NCBI GenBank assembly: GCA_002840755.1
Contig: PHBZ01000033.1
Coordinates: forward strand, 1 to 62,245
Source of the DNA: Chloroflexi bacterium HGW-Chloroflexi-10
Lineage (GTDB): Bacteria > Chloroflexota > Anaerolineae > Anaerolineales > Anaerolineaceae
Length of the DNA: 62,245 bases
Direction of reading: 5' to 3'
The notes under the pieces are model-generated. The model was given only the letters and a program-made list of their open reading frames with translations, did no database searches and was not told the DNA's origin. Below are positions 9,728 to 17,438 of this stretch, piece by piece. The translations under genes were made by a program, and so were the position numbers. Position 1 is the stretch's first letter. The number at the start of each line of letters is the position of its first letter.

Positions 9728-10633
9728 TTAAATGATCCCGTTATTCCTTAAAAACTGCTCCACGCGGGCGGCATACTCAACCTGATTATTCCAGTAAGCA
9801 CCGGCATGCCCGGCGTTGGGCGCCAGGTACATTTCCCGGGCACCATTCTTTTTATGTTCATACAGTTCCAACGCCATCTGTGGTGGAATATAATCATCCT
9901 CCTGCCCATGAATAAACAGCACCGGCACAGGGATCTTCTCCACCGCCTCACGCGGGCAAATCGCTTCAAAACGCATCCCGGTCAACATCCGGCATATCCA
10001 GCCGGCCAACGGCAGCATCGGGAAACGTCCCAAATGGTAATCCGCACGCAGGCGGTAAGCCAGCAGCGTTTGAAGATCGCTGAAGCCGCAATCTTCGATC
10101 ACAAAGGCCAGGTCAGGATCCATGGCGGCATGCTGCATGGTGATCGCCGCGCCCATCGATTCGCCGTGGGTACCCACCACACAATCCGTTCCCAGGCGCT
10201 GCCTCATCCAATCCACCACCGTCTTCAGATCTTCTTTTTCATAATGTCCAAAGGTTACGTTTCTGCCTCCACTGCGGCCGTGGTGACGTGAATCATAAAT
10301 GAGGATGTTAAATCCCAGATCACGAAACAGGTACATATATTTCACCGACCCAAATAACGTATAGGTGATGCCGTGCGAAAGAATCACCCCGCGTTTGGAG
10401 TCCGCTGCAGGGAAAAACAACGCATTTAGCTTATAGCCATGTGGCGAGATAATCTGCAGCTCTTCCTTCTTCCACAACTCATACACCAGTGGATCAATAC
10501 GCCCTTTGGATACCTCAATCTCATAGGTTTCTTCATACCCAAACCGTTTTGGGTAAATCACCTGGGCGGCAAAGAAAAAAGCAATAGCCAGGATAATAAC
10601 AACTACCAAAATCAATATAAACATAATTGCCAT
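9728..10633 (-). CDS. Membrane-anchored alpha/beta hydrolase
   Basis: A 301-residue protein. Residues 2-24 form one transmembrane segment. The hydrolase domain follows, with the oxyanion-region SHGITYTLFG, the nucleophile elbow GESMGAA, the acid-region HGQEDDYIPP and the catalytic-histidine segment NAGHAGAYW. This fits the BAAT/serine aminopeptidase-like group of esterases that face the outside or sit on the membrane. CAGGA lies about 8 nt before the ATG. It is the first gene of an operon with the GPH transporter, so the pair may hydrolyse and import one compound. The substrate is unknown. Confidence 0.75.
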   Translation of the reverse strand: MAIMFILILVVVIILAIAFFFAAQVIYPKRFGYEETYEIEVSKGRIDPLVYELWKKEELQIISPHGYKLNALFFPAADSKRGVILSHGITYTLFGSVKYMYLFRDLGFNILIYDSRHHGRSGGRNVTFGHYEKEDLKTVVDWMRQRLGTDCVVGTHGESMGAAITMQHAAMDPDLAFVIEDCGFSDLQTLLAYRLRADYHLGRFPMLPLAGWICRMLTGMRFEAICPREAVEKIPVPVLFIHGQEDDYIPPQMALELYEHKKNGAREMYLAPNAGHAGAYWNNQVEYAARVEQFLRNNGII

Positions 10634-10819
10634 AGTCAGTCCTGAAAAAAGCTGAGAATTTAAAACAAGGGAATGAGGAAATAAATAGTCTTATGTTACC
10701 GGTCACATCAATTATACAACAAAAACACCTGAACAATTGTCATCAAAATTCCGGATGAATTTATTCACTCCAAGTATAATTTGGTTATACCCTTGGTTTC
10801 TGAAAGAAGAAATCTCATT

Positions 10820-11689
10820 ATGCGTACCGAACAGGAAATGTTTGATCTGATCCTCTCCTTTGCCAATGCGGATGACAATATCCGTGTGGTACTGCTCAAC
10901 GGTTCGCGTGCCAACCCCAACGCTTCCAAAGACCCCTTTCAGGATTTTGACATCGCCTGTATCGTACGTGATGTCACTCCTTACTGGAATAACCCGCAGA
11001 TCCCGCCCGCTTTCGGTGAGATGATGATCCTGCAAACACCGGAGGATATGGGCGACCCAGCCCCGGATAGTGACGGTCATTACACCTACCTTATGCAGTT
11101 CATGGACGGTAACCGCATCGATCTCAGCTTCTATCCCCTTGAAAAAATGGCGCAGGTTCTTGAGGACAGTCTGACGCTAGTCCTCATGGACAAAGACGGC
11201 TGTCTCCCTCAGCTGCCCCCAGCCAGTGAAGATTCCTACCTGCCAAAACCGCCCACCGCCAAACAATTCGCCGACTGCTGCAACGAGTTCTGGTGGCTTA
11301 CCCCCTACGTCGCCAAAGCGCTCTGGCGCGGCGAAATCCCCCACGCCAAACACCTCCTGGATTGTTACATGCGCGGCCAGATGCTAAAAATGCTCACCTG
11401 GTATTTCGGTATCCGCACTGGCTTCACCACAGCACCCGGCAAACAGGGCAAAAACATAAAGAATTTCATTGAACCGCGCCTGTGGCTGGATTACATGCAA
11501 ACCTACCCGGATGCGCAAACCCAGCACATCTGGGATGCCTTGCTTTGTATGGGTAAGCTCTTCCACGAACTGGGGCAGGATGTCACCCAGCACTTCGGCT
11601 ATCCATACCCTCTGCAGGAAGATAAAAACGTCTCCAGCTTCATCCGGCACATCCGCACATTGCCCTCAGATGCGAAAAAGATTTATTAA
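10820..11689 (+). CDS. Aminoglycoside 6-adenylyltransferase-like nucleotidyltransferase
   Basis: A 289-residue protein that matches the streptomycin adenylyltransferase family (AadE/AadK) in length and order. It opens MRTEQEMFDLILSFA, then has LLNGSRANPN and QDFDIACIV, giving the GS...DxD metal-binding motif, and later a DCCNEFWWLTPYVAKALWRGE stretch conserved in the family. ATG 10820 fits the family start; a TTG at 10781 is in frame but unlikely. A TATAAT lies at 10775-10780. Such genes occur in many environmental bacteria and are not proof of resistance. No resistance gene cluster surrounds it. Confidence 0.8.
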   Translation: MRTEQEMFDLILSFANADDNIRVVLLNGSRANPNASKDPFQDFDIACIVRDVTPYWNNPQIPPAFGEMMILQTPEDMGDPAPDSDGHYTYLMQFMDGNRIDLSFYPLEKMAQVLEDSLTLVLMDKDGCLPQLPPASEDSYLPKPPTAKQFADCCNEFWWLTPYVAKALWRGEIPHAKHLLDCYMRGQMLKMLTWYFGIRTGFTTAPGKQGKNIKNFIEPRLWLDYMQTYPDAQTQHIWDALLCMGKLFHELGQDVTQHFGYPYPLQEDKNVSSFIRHIRTLPSDAKKIY

Positions 11690-11817
11690 ATGGCAGACTT
11701 ATCACCAGAGAAACCATTCTTTTTCAGGTAATCAGTCGCTAAGATTGTATTTCAACAAGACAATTTGAGCGCTTATGGGTATGCTATGATAGGTCAAGTA
11801 ATTCACCGGAGAAGGTT

Positions 11818-12522
11818 ATGATAATTCCGGAAGAATCCGATTCTGTTCCAATTGAAGAACAAAAGAAGTACGAAAACTATCTGTTTTATTTTACAAGAAA
11901 CAGTGAAATATTCCATGAAGGACAACCCGGTGACGGGTGCATGTATTTATTGAGAAGTGGAGAAGTCGGCATTTTTCGTGACGTTGGTGGTCAGGAAGAA
12001 ATGACAGCAACGGTAAGTGCAGTAAATATTATTGGCGAAATGTCGCTATTAATGGGATGGGATAGAACAGCTACGATCAGGGTAATTTCTAACACAGCGA
12101 TTCTGTATAAATTCCGCTATTTTGACCTGAATATCATTTATTCAACCGCCGCCTATTCTGAAATGCTCATCAAGCGCTTGATTAACGATTTAAAGATAGT
12201 CAATGACAGGATGGTTGAAACAAATACAAAATATGGGCTGATCGATGAACAGTATACCAATCTGATGAAACACGGCAAAATTGTTTTTTCGGCCATGAAT
12301 TATGTGTTAGAAAATATTGCCAATGATAGTGTTATCAATTCAAAAGAATGGCACTATATTTCAGCGGTCAGAGAAATGATGCAAAATTACGTTGGTGAGT
12401 ATTTACCGGAATTTAAAGAGGTAGTCTCGTCCAATGACGAAACAGGCTTCCAAAACCTGAAAAGAATTGAAAACGATCAACTCCTGCCGGGTATCTTAAA
12501 AAATATAATAGGGAAAAAATAG
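11818..12522 (+). CDS. Cyclic-nucleotide-binding (CRP-like) domain protein without HTH
   Basis: A 234-residue protein. Residues about 25-125 form a cNMP-binding fold with EGQPGDGCMYLLRSGEVGIF and the phosphate-binding segment IGEMSLLMGWDRTATIRV (compare GEmall...RtAtv in CRP/PKA). The remaining 100 residues are helical and show no winged helix-turn-helix, so it is not a DNA-binding CRP. It may be a sensor or a partner in a complex. GGAG-AAGG lies just before the ATG, and an extended -10 (TGCTATGAT) lies upstream. AT-rich, as are the next two genes. Confidence 0.7.
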   Translation: MIIPEESDSVPIEEQKKYENYLFYFTRNSEIFHEGQPGDGCMYLLRSGEVGIFRDVGGQEEMTATVSAVNIIGEMSLLMGWDRTATIRVISNTAILYKFRYFDLNIIYSTAAYSEMLIKRLINDLKIVNDRMVETNTKYGLIDEQYTNLMKHGKIVFSAMNYVLENIANDSVINSKEWHYISAVREMMQNYVGEYLPEFKEVVSSNDETGFQNLKRIENDQLLPGILKNIIGKK

Positions 12523-12720
12523 GCTGAATTTTTATTGTGGATATTTTTTGTAGGAACTCAATTGGGCCAATAGTCAATCCGTGCACCTGCCTCCGCAGCA
12601 AAACCCTCGCCAAACAAGACAATACATCAGATTCGCCATCGCCCTGGGTCTGTATGCTGTTTTTTTTATGTTTGCCAGAGAAAAACGGTACTCAATTCAT
12701 AAAAATACGAACCGATATTG

Positions 12721-12751
12721 TTGACAAATTTCATGAATTATTTGCTATAAT
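12721..12751 (+). promoter_or_regulatory. Sigma-70-type promoter for the following membrane protein
   Basis: TTGACA at 12721-12726 and an extended -10 TGCTATAAT ending at 12751, separated by a long 19-bp spacer. The ATG lies 36 bp downstream. The adjacent 265-bp gap holds nothing else recognisable. Confidence 0.6.
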
Positions 12752-12787
12752 TTTTTAAAGTCTTCCGCATGTAGATTGGGGAACGCT

Positions 12788-14362
12788 ATGGTTGGGAAAA
12801 AATTTACCTCATTAATAGTTTTCTTGACACTCTTTTTGTGTTTATCGATCACGAATGTAAAAGCTCACGATTCCACAAATGCGCTGGAAATGGTTTTGTT
12901 TCCTGCAGAACTGAATCTGCAAAATGGCGAATCGCAAGCGATCGTCCTATATTTAAATAACACGAGTGAGCATAGTATCAATGAATTCACCTTTAGTTTG
13001 CTTCCTGCTGAAAACTCACTCGCTTTTTCATGCCCGGATTTAAAAGAAATCAAACCAAAAACAAGTCAACTCTTAGATTGCATGCTATCGAGACAGGGTC
13101 TTACCCTGAAAAATGAAAAATTTGAAATTGTAACAACGTATCAAGTTGCTTCTAAAGAGAACCCGCATAACGAAGCATCTAGTCAAAAAATAACAATCGG
13201 CTTAAATGCACAAACTGTTTTGAACGATCTTGCCAAAATCGAAATAAACCCAAAAGATATCGTCATTCGTGAAGCCGAACAACCATTCATTCTAATTGAA
13301 ATCCAAAACATCTCAGAATACACTCTTGAAATTAATTCGCTGGAAATCCGTCACCCAGGCTTTATCGGATTTAGTTCCTCTAATCCATCATACAATCTAT
13401 CTGCCGATTGCAAAACATCAAACAATGCCGAAAAAAGCGTTGTTCCGCTTAACCTCAGCCTGAAAGCGCACGAAACCAGAGAAATTCCAATGACTGCATG
13501 TTTGTTTGAGGGAGGCACTCTGCTGGGACAACAGGCTATCATTCTTGAATTTGATGCGAACTGGACGGAAAACAAAGCTTCCAATAGAAGCGGCATACTC
13601 AGAAAGACCCTCAGCATCAATGTCGAAACATTCGCAGGTAGCAGCAGTATTATTTCCGTTTTAGGGGTACCATCGTTTTTCCTTTTACCCGGCTTTTTGA
13701 TGATCTCTATCTTTTTGCTTTTTTGGAATTTGTTACCCCATAAAATATTCAAAATCAATTTAGAACCTAAATCGATAAATTTTTGGGTGTTATCGGTAAG
13801 TTTGTCTCTATTATTCACCTGGATCGGTTCTCAATCAAATAATTTGCAATATTTTACAAATTTCACCATGCAAAAAATATTGAAAGTTTGGGCAAATGGA
13901 ATTATGTGGGGGTTTCTGTTATTCATATTAATGGTTATTGCTGAATATATTGTGGTTCTGTCAGAAAAAAATCCAAGAGAGACAGATTCTCCAAAAACAA
14001 TATTTCGAAAGATGAAAAGGAATAAGACCTCCTTCCCTCAAAAATTCGTTTTGTATAAAAGCCATTATTACTGGATCTTTAACAACAACCTCTCAGAAAA
14101 AGTATGGATTATCCCCACAATCCAATGTAAATACTTCGGTAACACAGCAGAAAATGATCAAGCACAAGAATTAATTGATGATATCCAAACAGGAATAAAG
14201 CCCGCCTTTTCTGAGGAAACAAAACAAGAGCTTGATAATCTGATCAAGTTATCCAAAGGCTTCAAAGTTAAATTTGAATGGAAAGAAAGCCTGAAACCAA
14301 TAAAGGTAGATATTTTTGAGGTCGATCAACAAAAAAACATTGACGCGTTGTTTATGGAATAA
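12788..14362 (+). CDS. Exported membrane protein of unknown function
   Basis: A 524-residue protein that I do not recognise. A signal sequence (about residues 6-27, ending VKAHD) is followed by about 250 residues of extracytoplasmic beta-rich sequence that resembles Ig-like or NEW3-type sandwiches. Two or three membrane helices follow (LPGFLMISIFLLFWNLL near 305, then two further segments near 340 and 385). The C-terminal tail of about 120 residues is cytoplasmic, charged and lysine-rich. GGGGA lies 6-7 nt before ATG 12788; the longer TTG reading at 12776 has no site. It may signal between the surface and the cytoplasmic neighbours. Confidence 0.6.
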   Translation: MVGKKFTSLIVFLTLFLCLSITNVKAHDSTNALEMVLFPAELNLQNGESQAIVLYLNNTSEHSINEFTFSLLPAENSLAFSCPDLKEIKPKTSQLLDCMLSRQGLTLKNEKFEIVTTYQVASKENPHNEASSQKITIGLNAQTVLNDLAKIEINPKDIVIREAEQPFILIEIQNISEYTLEINSLEIRHPGFIGFSSSNPSYNLSADCKTSNNAEKSVVPLNLSLKAHETREIPMTACLFEGGTLLGQQAIILEFDANWTENKASNRSGILRKTLSINVETFAGSSSIISVLGVPSFFLLPGFLMISIFLLFWNLLPHKIFKINLEPKSINFWVLSVSLSLLFTWIGSQSNNLQYFTNFTMQKILKVWANGIMWGFLLFILMVIAEYIVVLSEKNPRETDSPKTIFRKMKRNKTSFPQKFVLYKSHYYWIFNNNLSEKVWIIPTIQCKYFGNTAENDQAQELIDDIQTGIKPAFSEETKQELDNLIKLSKGFKVKFEWKESLKPIKVDIFEVDQQKNIDALFME

Positions 14363-14444
14363 AAAAAAGCGAACACCTGTAGTATTCGCCGTACGCCTCT
14401 CTTTGAGAAGCAGTCACATATAGATATAGCATATTGGAAATAAA

Positions 14445-15656
14445 ATGTCAACTAATCCTCTAAAAATTAAATCAGTAGTATTAACCCTGTTACGGCAGGA
14501 GCGTCTTATTCCCGGTGATGATCCGCTGCAAACACAAACCTTACTCAATTCCTCACCTGTGTCAAAATTGTTAAAGCCGTCAACCTATGAATCTGCCTTT
14601 CGGAGTTACCAGCGATATGGATTGGAAAATCCGGAGATTTGGAAAGAAGCTCCTGAAAAGGGTTCAGAGTTTTGGAAAAAGCACCTCGACAAATTACCAA
14701 AAAATGCATCACCAACTCAGGCGTTTGAGTTTTTGGTTCCAGTTTATATCTCTTCCAAACATTTCCCGGTTTTCACGTTGCAAAAACAAATTAATTGGAA
14801 TGATAACGCGGAAATTCACATTCAACCGGAAGGTTTTGTTTATCCGCATGCCATCAGTATTGGGCTAAATTTTCGCATTAAGTTTCGCAAACCCACAGAT
14901 ATCTGGCCTGATTGCATCACTCTTCTGCACCAAATTGGACTCGAAAAAATATTTGTAAATGAAAATAACCAGAACTCAGATGTGCTTTTTCTTTTATCAA
15001 GTTTGTTAAGTGCAGTGAGAAAAATTGCGTGGGGTGAAAGTTTCCCAAACGGCAGAAAATTTCCAGGCAAATTCACGGCAATTACGACATTTATCGATGG
15101 AAAAGCCGGAGAGCCTATACCGCTCCTGGATTTAAGAAAATCTATCCAATCGCTTTGTAATTGGCAAACAAACGACTTAAGTATGACCAATCCAAAGGAT
15201 TTGGAACAATTAAAACTTACCGATCAACGTAGCCACTATTTTGAAAATACACATGGAGTTTATGGAAATAAAACAGCACACCATCGTGTTGTTTGGATGC
15301 CGGAATATTTTGCCTTAAATAAACCCCAAAGACCAACTTTGGGATGTTACCATAAGAATCTTACAATGCTATCTACTCACATACAGAGCCTGATTGCTTT
15401 ATTGCAAACAACAACCGAATACAAATCAAAGGGAATTCCCACCCCCTATCACAAATCGCTCTACAATAACGCGTTCAATTTATTGGAAAAATTCTATACA
15501 GGCGATCCATCCGTTTACAAATCCGGTAGCGCTCTTGATCAAATCGAAGGTCAACTTGAAACAATCAAAGAATTCGCAGAAAGTACCGGATTTAGTATGT
15601 TTGCTAAAAAAGAACTTCCAGAAAATGAAACCGATTCGGAACCGGAAGAAAAGTAA
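14445..15656 (+). CDS. Hypothetical soluble protein
   Basis: A 403-residue protein with no signal peptide or membrane helix and no motif that I recognise. It has aromatic-rich segments (ESAFRSYQRYGLENPEIW), a central alpha/beta part (FPGKFTAITTFIDGKAGEP) and a YGNKTAHHRVVWMPEY stretch with adjacent histidines. A helical C-terminal end is followed by a very acidic tail (ENETDSEPEEK). AT-rich like the two genes upstream, with which it may share a history. It ends 119 bp before the DNA methyltransferase, but it shows no visible PD-(D/E)xK or HNH motif, so calling it a restriction enzyme is unsupported. Confidence 0.5.
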   Translation: MSTNPLKIKSVVLTLLRQERLIPGDDPLQTQTLLNSSPVSKLLKPSTYESAFRSYQRYGLENPEIWKEAPEKGSEFWKKHLDKLPKNASPTQAFEFLVPVYISSKHFPVFTLQKQINWNDNAEIHIQPEGFVYPHAISIGLNFRIKFRKPTDIWPDCITLLHQIGLEKIFVNENNQNSDVLFLLSSLLSAVRKIAWGESFPNGRKFPGKFTAITTFIDGKAGEPIPLLDLRKSIQSLCNWQTNDLSMTNPKDLEQLKLTDQRSHYFENTHGVYGNKTAHHRVVWMPEYFALNKPQRPTLGCYHKNLTMLSTHIQSLIALLQTTTEYKSKGIPTPYHKSLYNNAFNLLEKFYTGDPSVYKSGSALDQIEGQLETIKEFAESTGFSMFAKKELPENETDSEPEEK

Positions 15657-15775
15657 AGCTGATAAATGTATGGACCACCCTATCTTCCCTCACTAATAAA
15701 AAACCCAAGCAAAAAAAGTAGATTGCTTTTTCCCTTCCGCATCGAAAAACCTCCACCCTGTGTTAAAATTACTCT

Positions 15776-16630
15776 ATGCCCAACACCATCCACTTTGGCG
15801 ACAACCTCACCATCCTGCAATCCCTGCCGGCTGAATCAATCGACTTAATCTACATTGACCCCCCCTTCAACACCGGCCACGCCCAGAGTCGCAAGTCGCT
15901 CAAGACCGTGGCGGATAAAAACGGCGACCGCGTCGGGTTTCAGGGCCGTGCCTACAAAACAACCAACCTGGGCGAACGCGCCTATCACGACCAGTTCGAC
16001 GACTACCTCGGTTTTCTCACGCCGCGCTTGCTGGAAGCCTACCGCATCCTCAAACCACACGGCAGCCTCTATTTTCATATCGATTACCGCGAAGTACATT
16101 ACTGCAAAGTCCTGCTGGACGGCATCTTTGGGCGCGAATCTTTCCTCAATGAAATCATCTGGGCCTACGACTATGGTGCCCGTACCAAAAAGAAATGGCC
16201 GCCCAAACACGATAACATCCTCTACTACGCCAAAGACCCCAAAAACTATACCTTCAACATCGACGACATGGAGCGTATCCCTTACATGGCGCCCGGGCTC
16301 GTCGGTAAAGAAAAAGCCGCGCGTGGCAAATTGCCTACCGATACCTGGTGGCACACCATTGTCCCCACCAACGGTAAAGAAAAAACCGGCTACCCCACCC
16401 AGAAACCGATTGGCATTCTGCGGCGCATTATCCAGGCTTCTTCCAACCCCGGCGATCTGGTGCTGGATTTCTTCGGCGGTTCCGGTACCACCGGGGCAGC
16501 CTGCCTGGAACTGGAACGTCAGTTCATTCTGATCGACAATAACCCCCAGTCCATCCAGACCATGCAAAAGCGTTTTGCCAAAGCAGATGTAACTTGGATA
16601 GACTGCGAAAACCTGGGGAAAGAAGCATGA
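15776..16630 (+). CDS. Site-specific DNA methyltransferase (beta-class, N6-adenine or N4-cytosine)
   Basis: A 284-residue enzyme with circularly ordered motifs. The catalytic motif IV DLIYIDPPFNTGH (about 24-36) comes first and the SAM-binding motif I LDFFGGSGTTGAA (about 230-242) near the C terminus. This order defines the beta class (CcrM/MboII-like). GYPTQKP before motif I is the typical lead-in. No restriction endonuclease is visible next to it, so it appears orphan. Its stop overlaps the next gene's start (ATGA), indicating translational coupling. GC-rich, in sharp contrast with the AT-rich genes just upstream. The recognition site is unknown. Confidence 0.85.
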   Translation: MPNTIHFGDNLTILQSLPAESIDLIYIDPPFNTGHAQSRKSLKTVADKNGDRVGFQGRAYKTTNLGERAYHDQFDDYLGFLTPRLLEAYRILKPHGSLYFHIDYREVHYCKVLLDGIFGRESFLNEIIWAYDYGARTKKKWPPKHDNILYYAKDPKNYTFNIDDMERIPYMAPGLVGKEKAARGKLPTDTWWHTIVPTNGKEKTGYPTQKPIGILRRIIQASSNPGDLVLDFFGGSGTTGAACLELERQFILIDNNPQSIQTMQKRFAKADVTWIDCENLGKEA

Positions 16631-17265
16631 AAATCATCGACCGGGCCACCTGGAAACGCCGCGAACATTTTGAGTTTTACAGCCGTCTGGATTTCCCCTA
16701 TCTGAATATCACGGCCAACATGGATATTACCCACCTGTATACTTGGGTCAAGCACAACGGTTATTCGCTCTTCGCTGCCGTCACCTACATCGTCACCCGC
16801 GCCGGCAATGCTATTCCCGAACTGCGCCAGCGTATCCGCGGTGAACAGATCGTCGAACACGAAGTTATCCGCCCGGCTTTCACGGTATTGGCCGCCGATG
16901 AAACCTTCGGCTTCGCCACCATCGATTACAATCCGGATTTTCCGCTATTCCATGCCTCTGTGCAGGCCGCTATCGAAGCCACGCGCCGCGACCCCAATAT
17001 TCACGACGAACCCGGACGCGACGACATGTTCTTCCTCACCACCGTCCCGTGGGTTTCCTTCACCCAAATCAGCCACCCGCTGCCGCTCAAGCCGCCGGAT
17101 TCCTTTCCGCGTATTTCCTGGGGAAAATTCTTCGAGCTGGGCGATAAACGTCTCATGCCGCTCTCTCTCCTCGCCAACCACGCTCTGGTCGATGGCTTGC
17201 ATGTCGGGCGCTTCTTCGAAGGCGTCCAGGCCATGCTGGATGCGCCAATCACCTTTGGTGGGTAA
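16627..17265 (+). CDS. Chloramphenicol acetyltransferase-like (CAT family) protein
   Basis: A 212-residue protein, near the usual 213-220 of trimeric CAT enzymes. It has the opening DRATWKRREHFEFY, the FPYLNITANMDIT strand, a central SVQAAIEATRRDP segment and the active-site region NHALVDGLHVG. His185 and Asp189 correspond to CAT His195 and Asp199; the first His of the canonical HHxxxDG is replaced by Asn. ATG 16627 lies inside the methyltransferase stop (ATGA) with GGGGAAAG upstream. CAT homologues lacking resistance activity are common, so the substrate is open. Confidence 0.8.
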   Translation: MKIIDRATWKRREHFEFYSRLDFPYLNITANMDITHLYTWVKHNGYSLFAAVTYIVTRAGNAIPELRQRIRGEQIVEHEVIRPAFTVLAADETFGFATIDYNPDFPLFHASVQAAIEATRRDPNIHDEPGRDDMFFLTTVPWVSFTQISHPLPLKPPDSFPRISWGKFFELGDKRLMPLSLLANHALVDGLHVGRFFEGVQAMLDAPITFGG

Positions 17266-17351
17266 TATGGGCATAAGTAGCAGGTAATCAGGATTTTGTT
17301 TTTCCTCATTACTCGGTACTCATTACTTTTGTAGAAAACCCTATACACAGA

Positions 17352-17415
17352 TTCCCCAATCTCCCACCCGGGCGTATAATATCCCTACAGTTACTTACCG
17401 GTCGGTAAGTAACTG
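17352..17415 (+). promoter_or_regulatory. Promoter and TetR operator for the MFS/TetR operon
   Basis: TATAAT lies at 17375-17380, with a weak -35 (TTCCCC, 17352-17357) 17 bp upstream. A perfect 28-bp palindrome (13-bp arms CAGTTACTTACCG at 17388-17400 and its complement at 17403-17415, 2-bp centre) sits over the expected transcription start. This size and position fit a TetR-family operator. The regulator is most likely the second gene of this operon, which would make it autoregulated. Confidence 0.85.
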
Positions 17416-17438
17416 AATAATATATTGGGAGATTTTGT

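Noticed and set aside
10820..12522. A CBASS/Pycsar-like pair: nucleotidyltransferase plus cyclic-nucleotide-binding protein
   Set aside because: The first gene matches AadE-type adenylyltransferases and not a nucleotide cyclase, and the second lacks an effector domain.
12537..12758. A 73-codon plus-strand ORF starting at GTG between two genes
   Set aside because: No ribosome site, odd composition, and it runs through the promoter of the next gene.
14445..15656. Restriction endonuclease partner of the adjacent methyltransferase
   Set aside because: No PD-(D/E)xK, HNH or GIY-YIG motif was seen, and base composition differs strongly from the methyltransferase gene.
15845..16567. A 240-codon minus-strand ORF inside the DNA methyltransferase gene
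   Set aside because: It is the antisense shadow of a GC-rich gene that has clear DPPF and FGGSGTT motifs on the plus strand.
10820..17265. An antibiotic-resistance island (adenylyltransferase plus CAT homologue)
   Set aside because: The two genes are 5 kb apart with unrelated genes between them, no integron or transposon is present, and both families have many non-resistance members.
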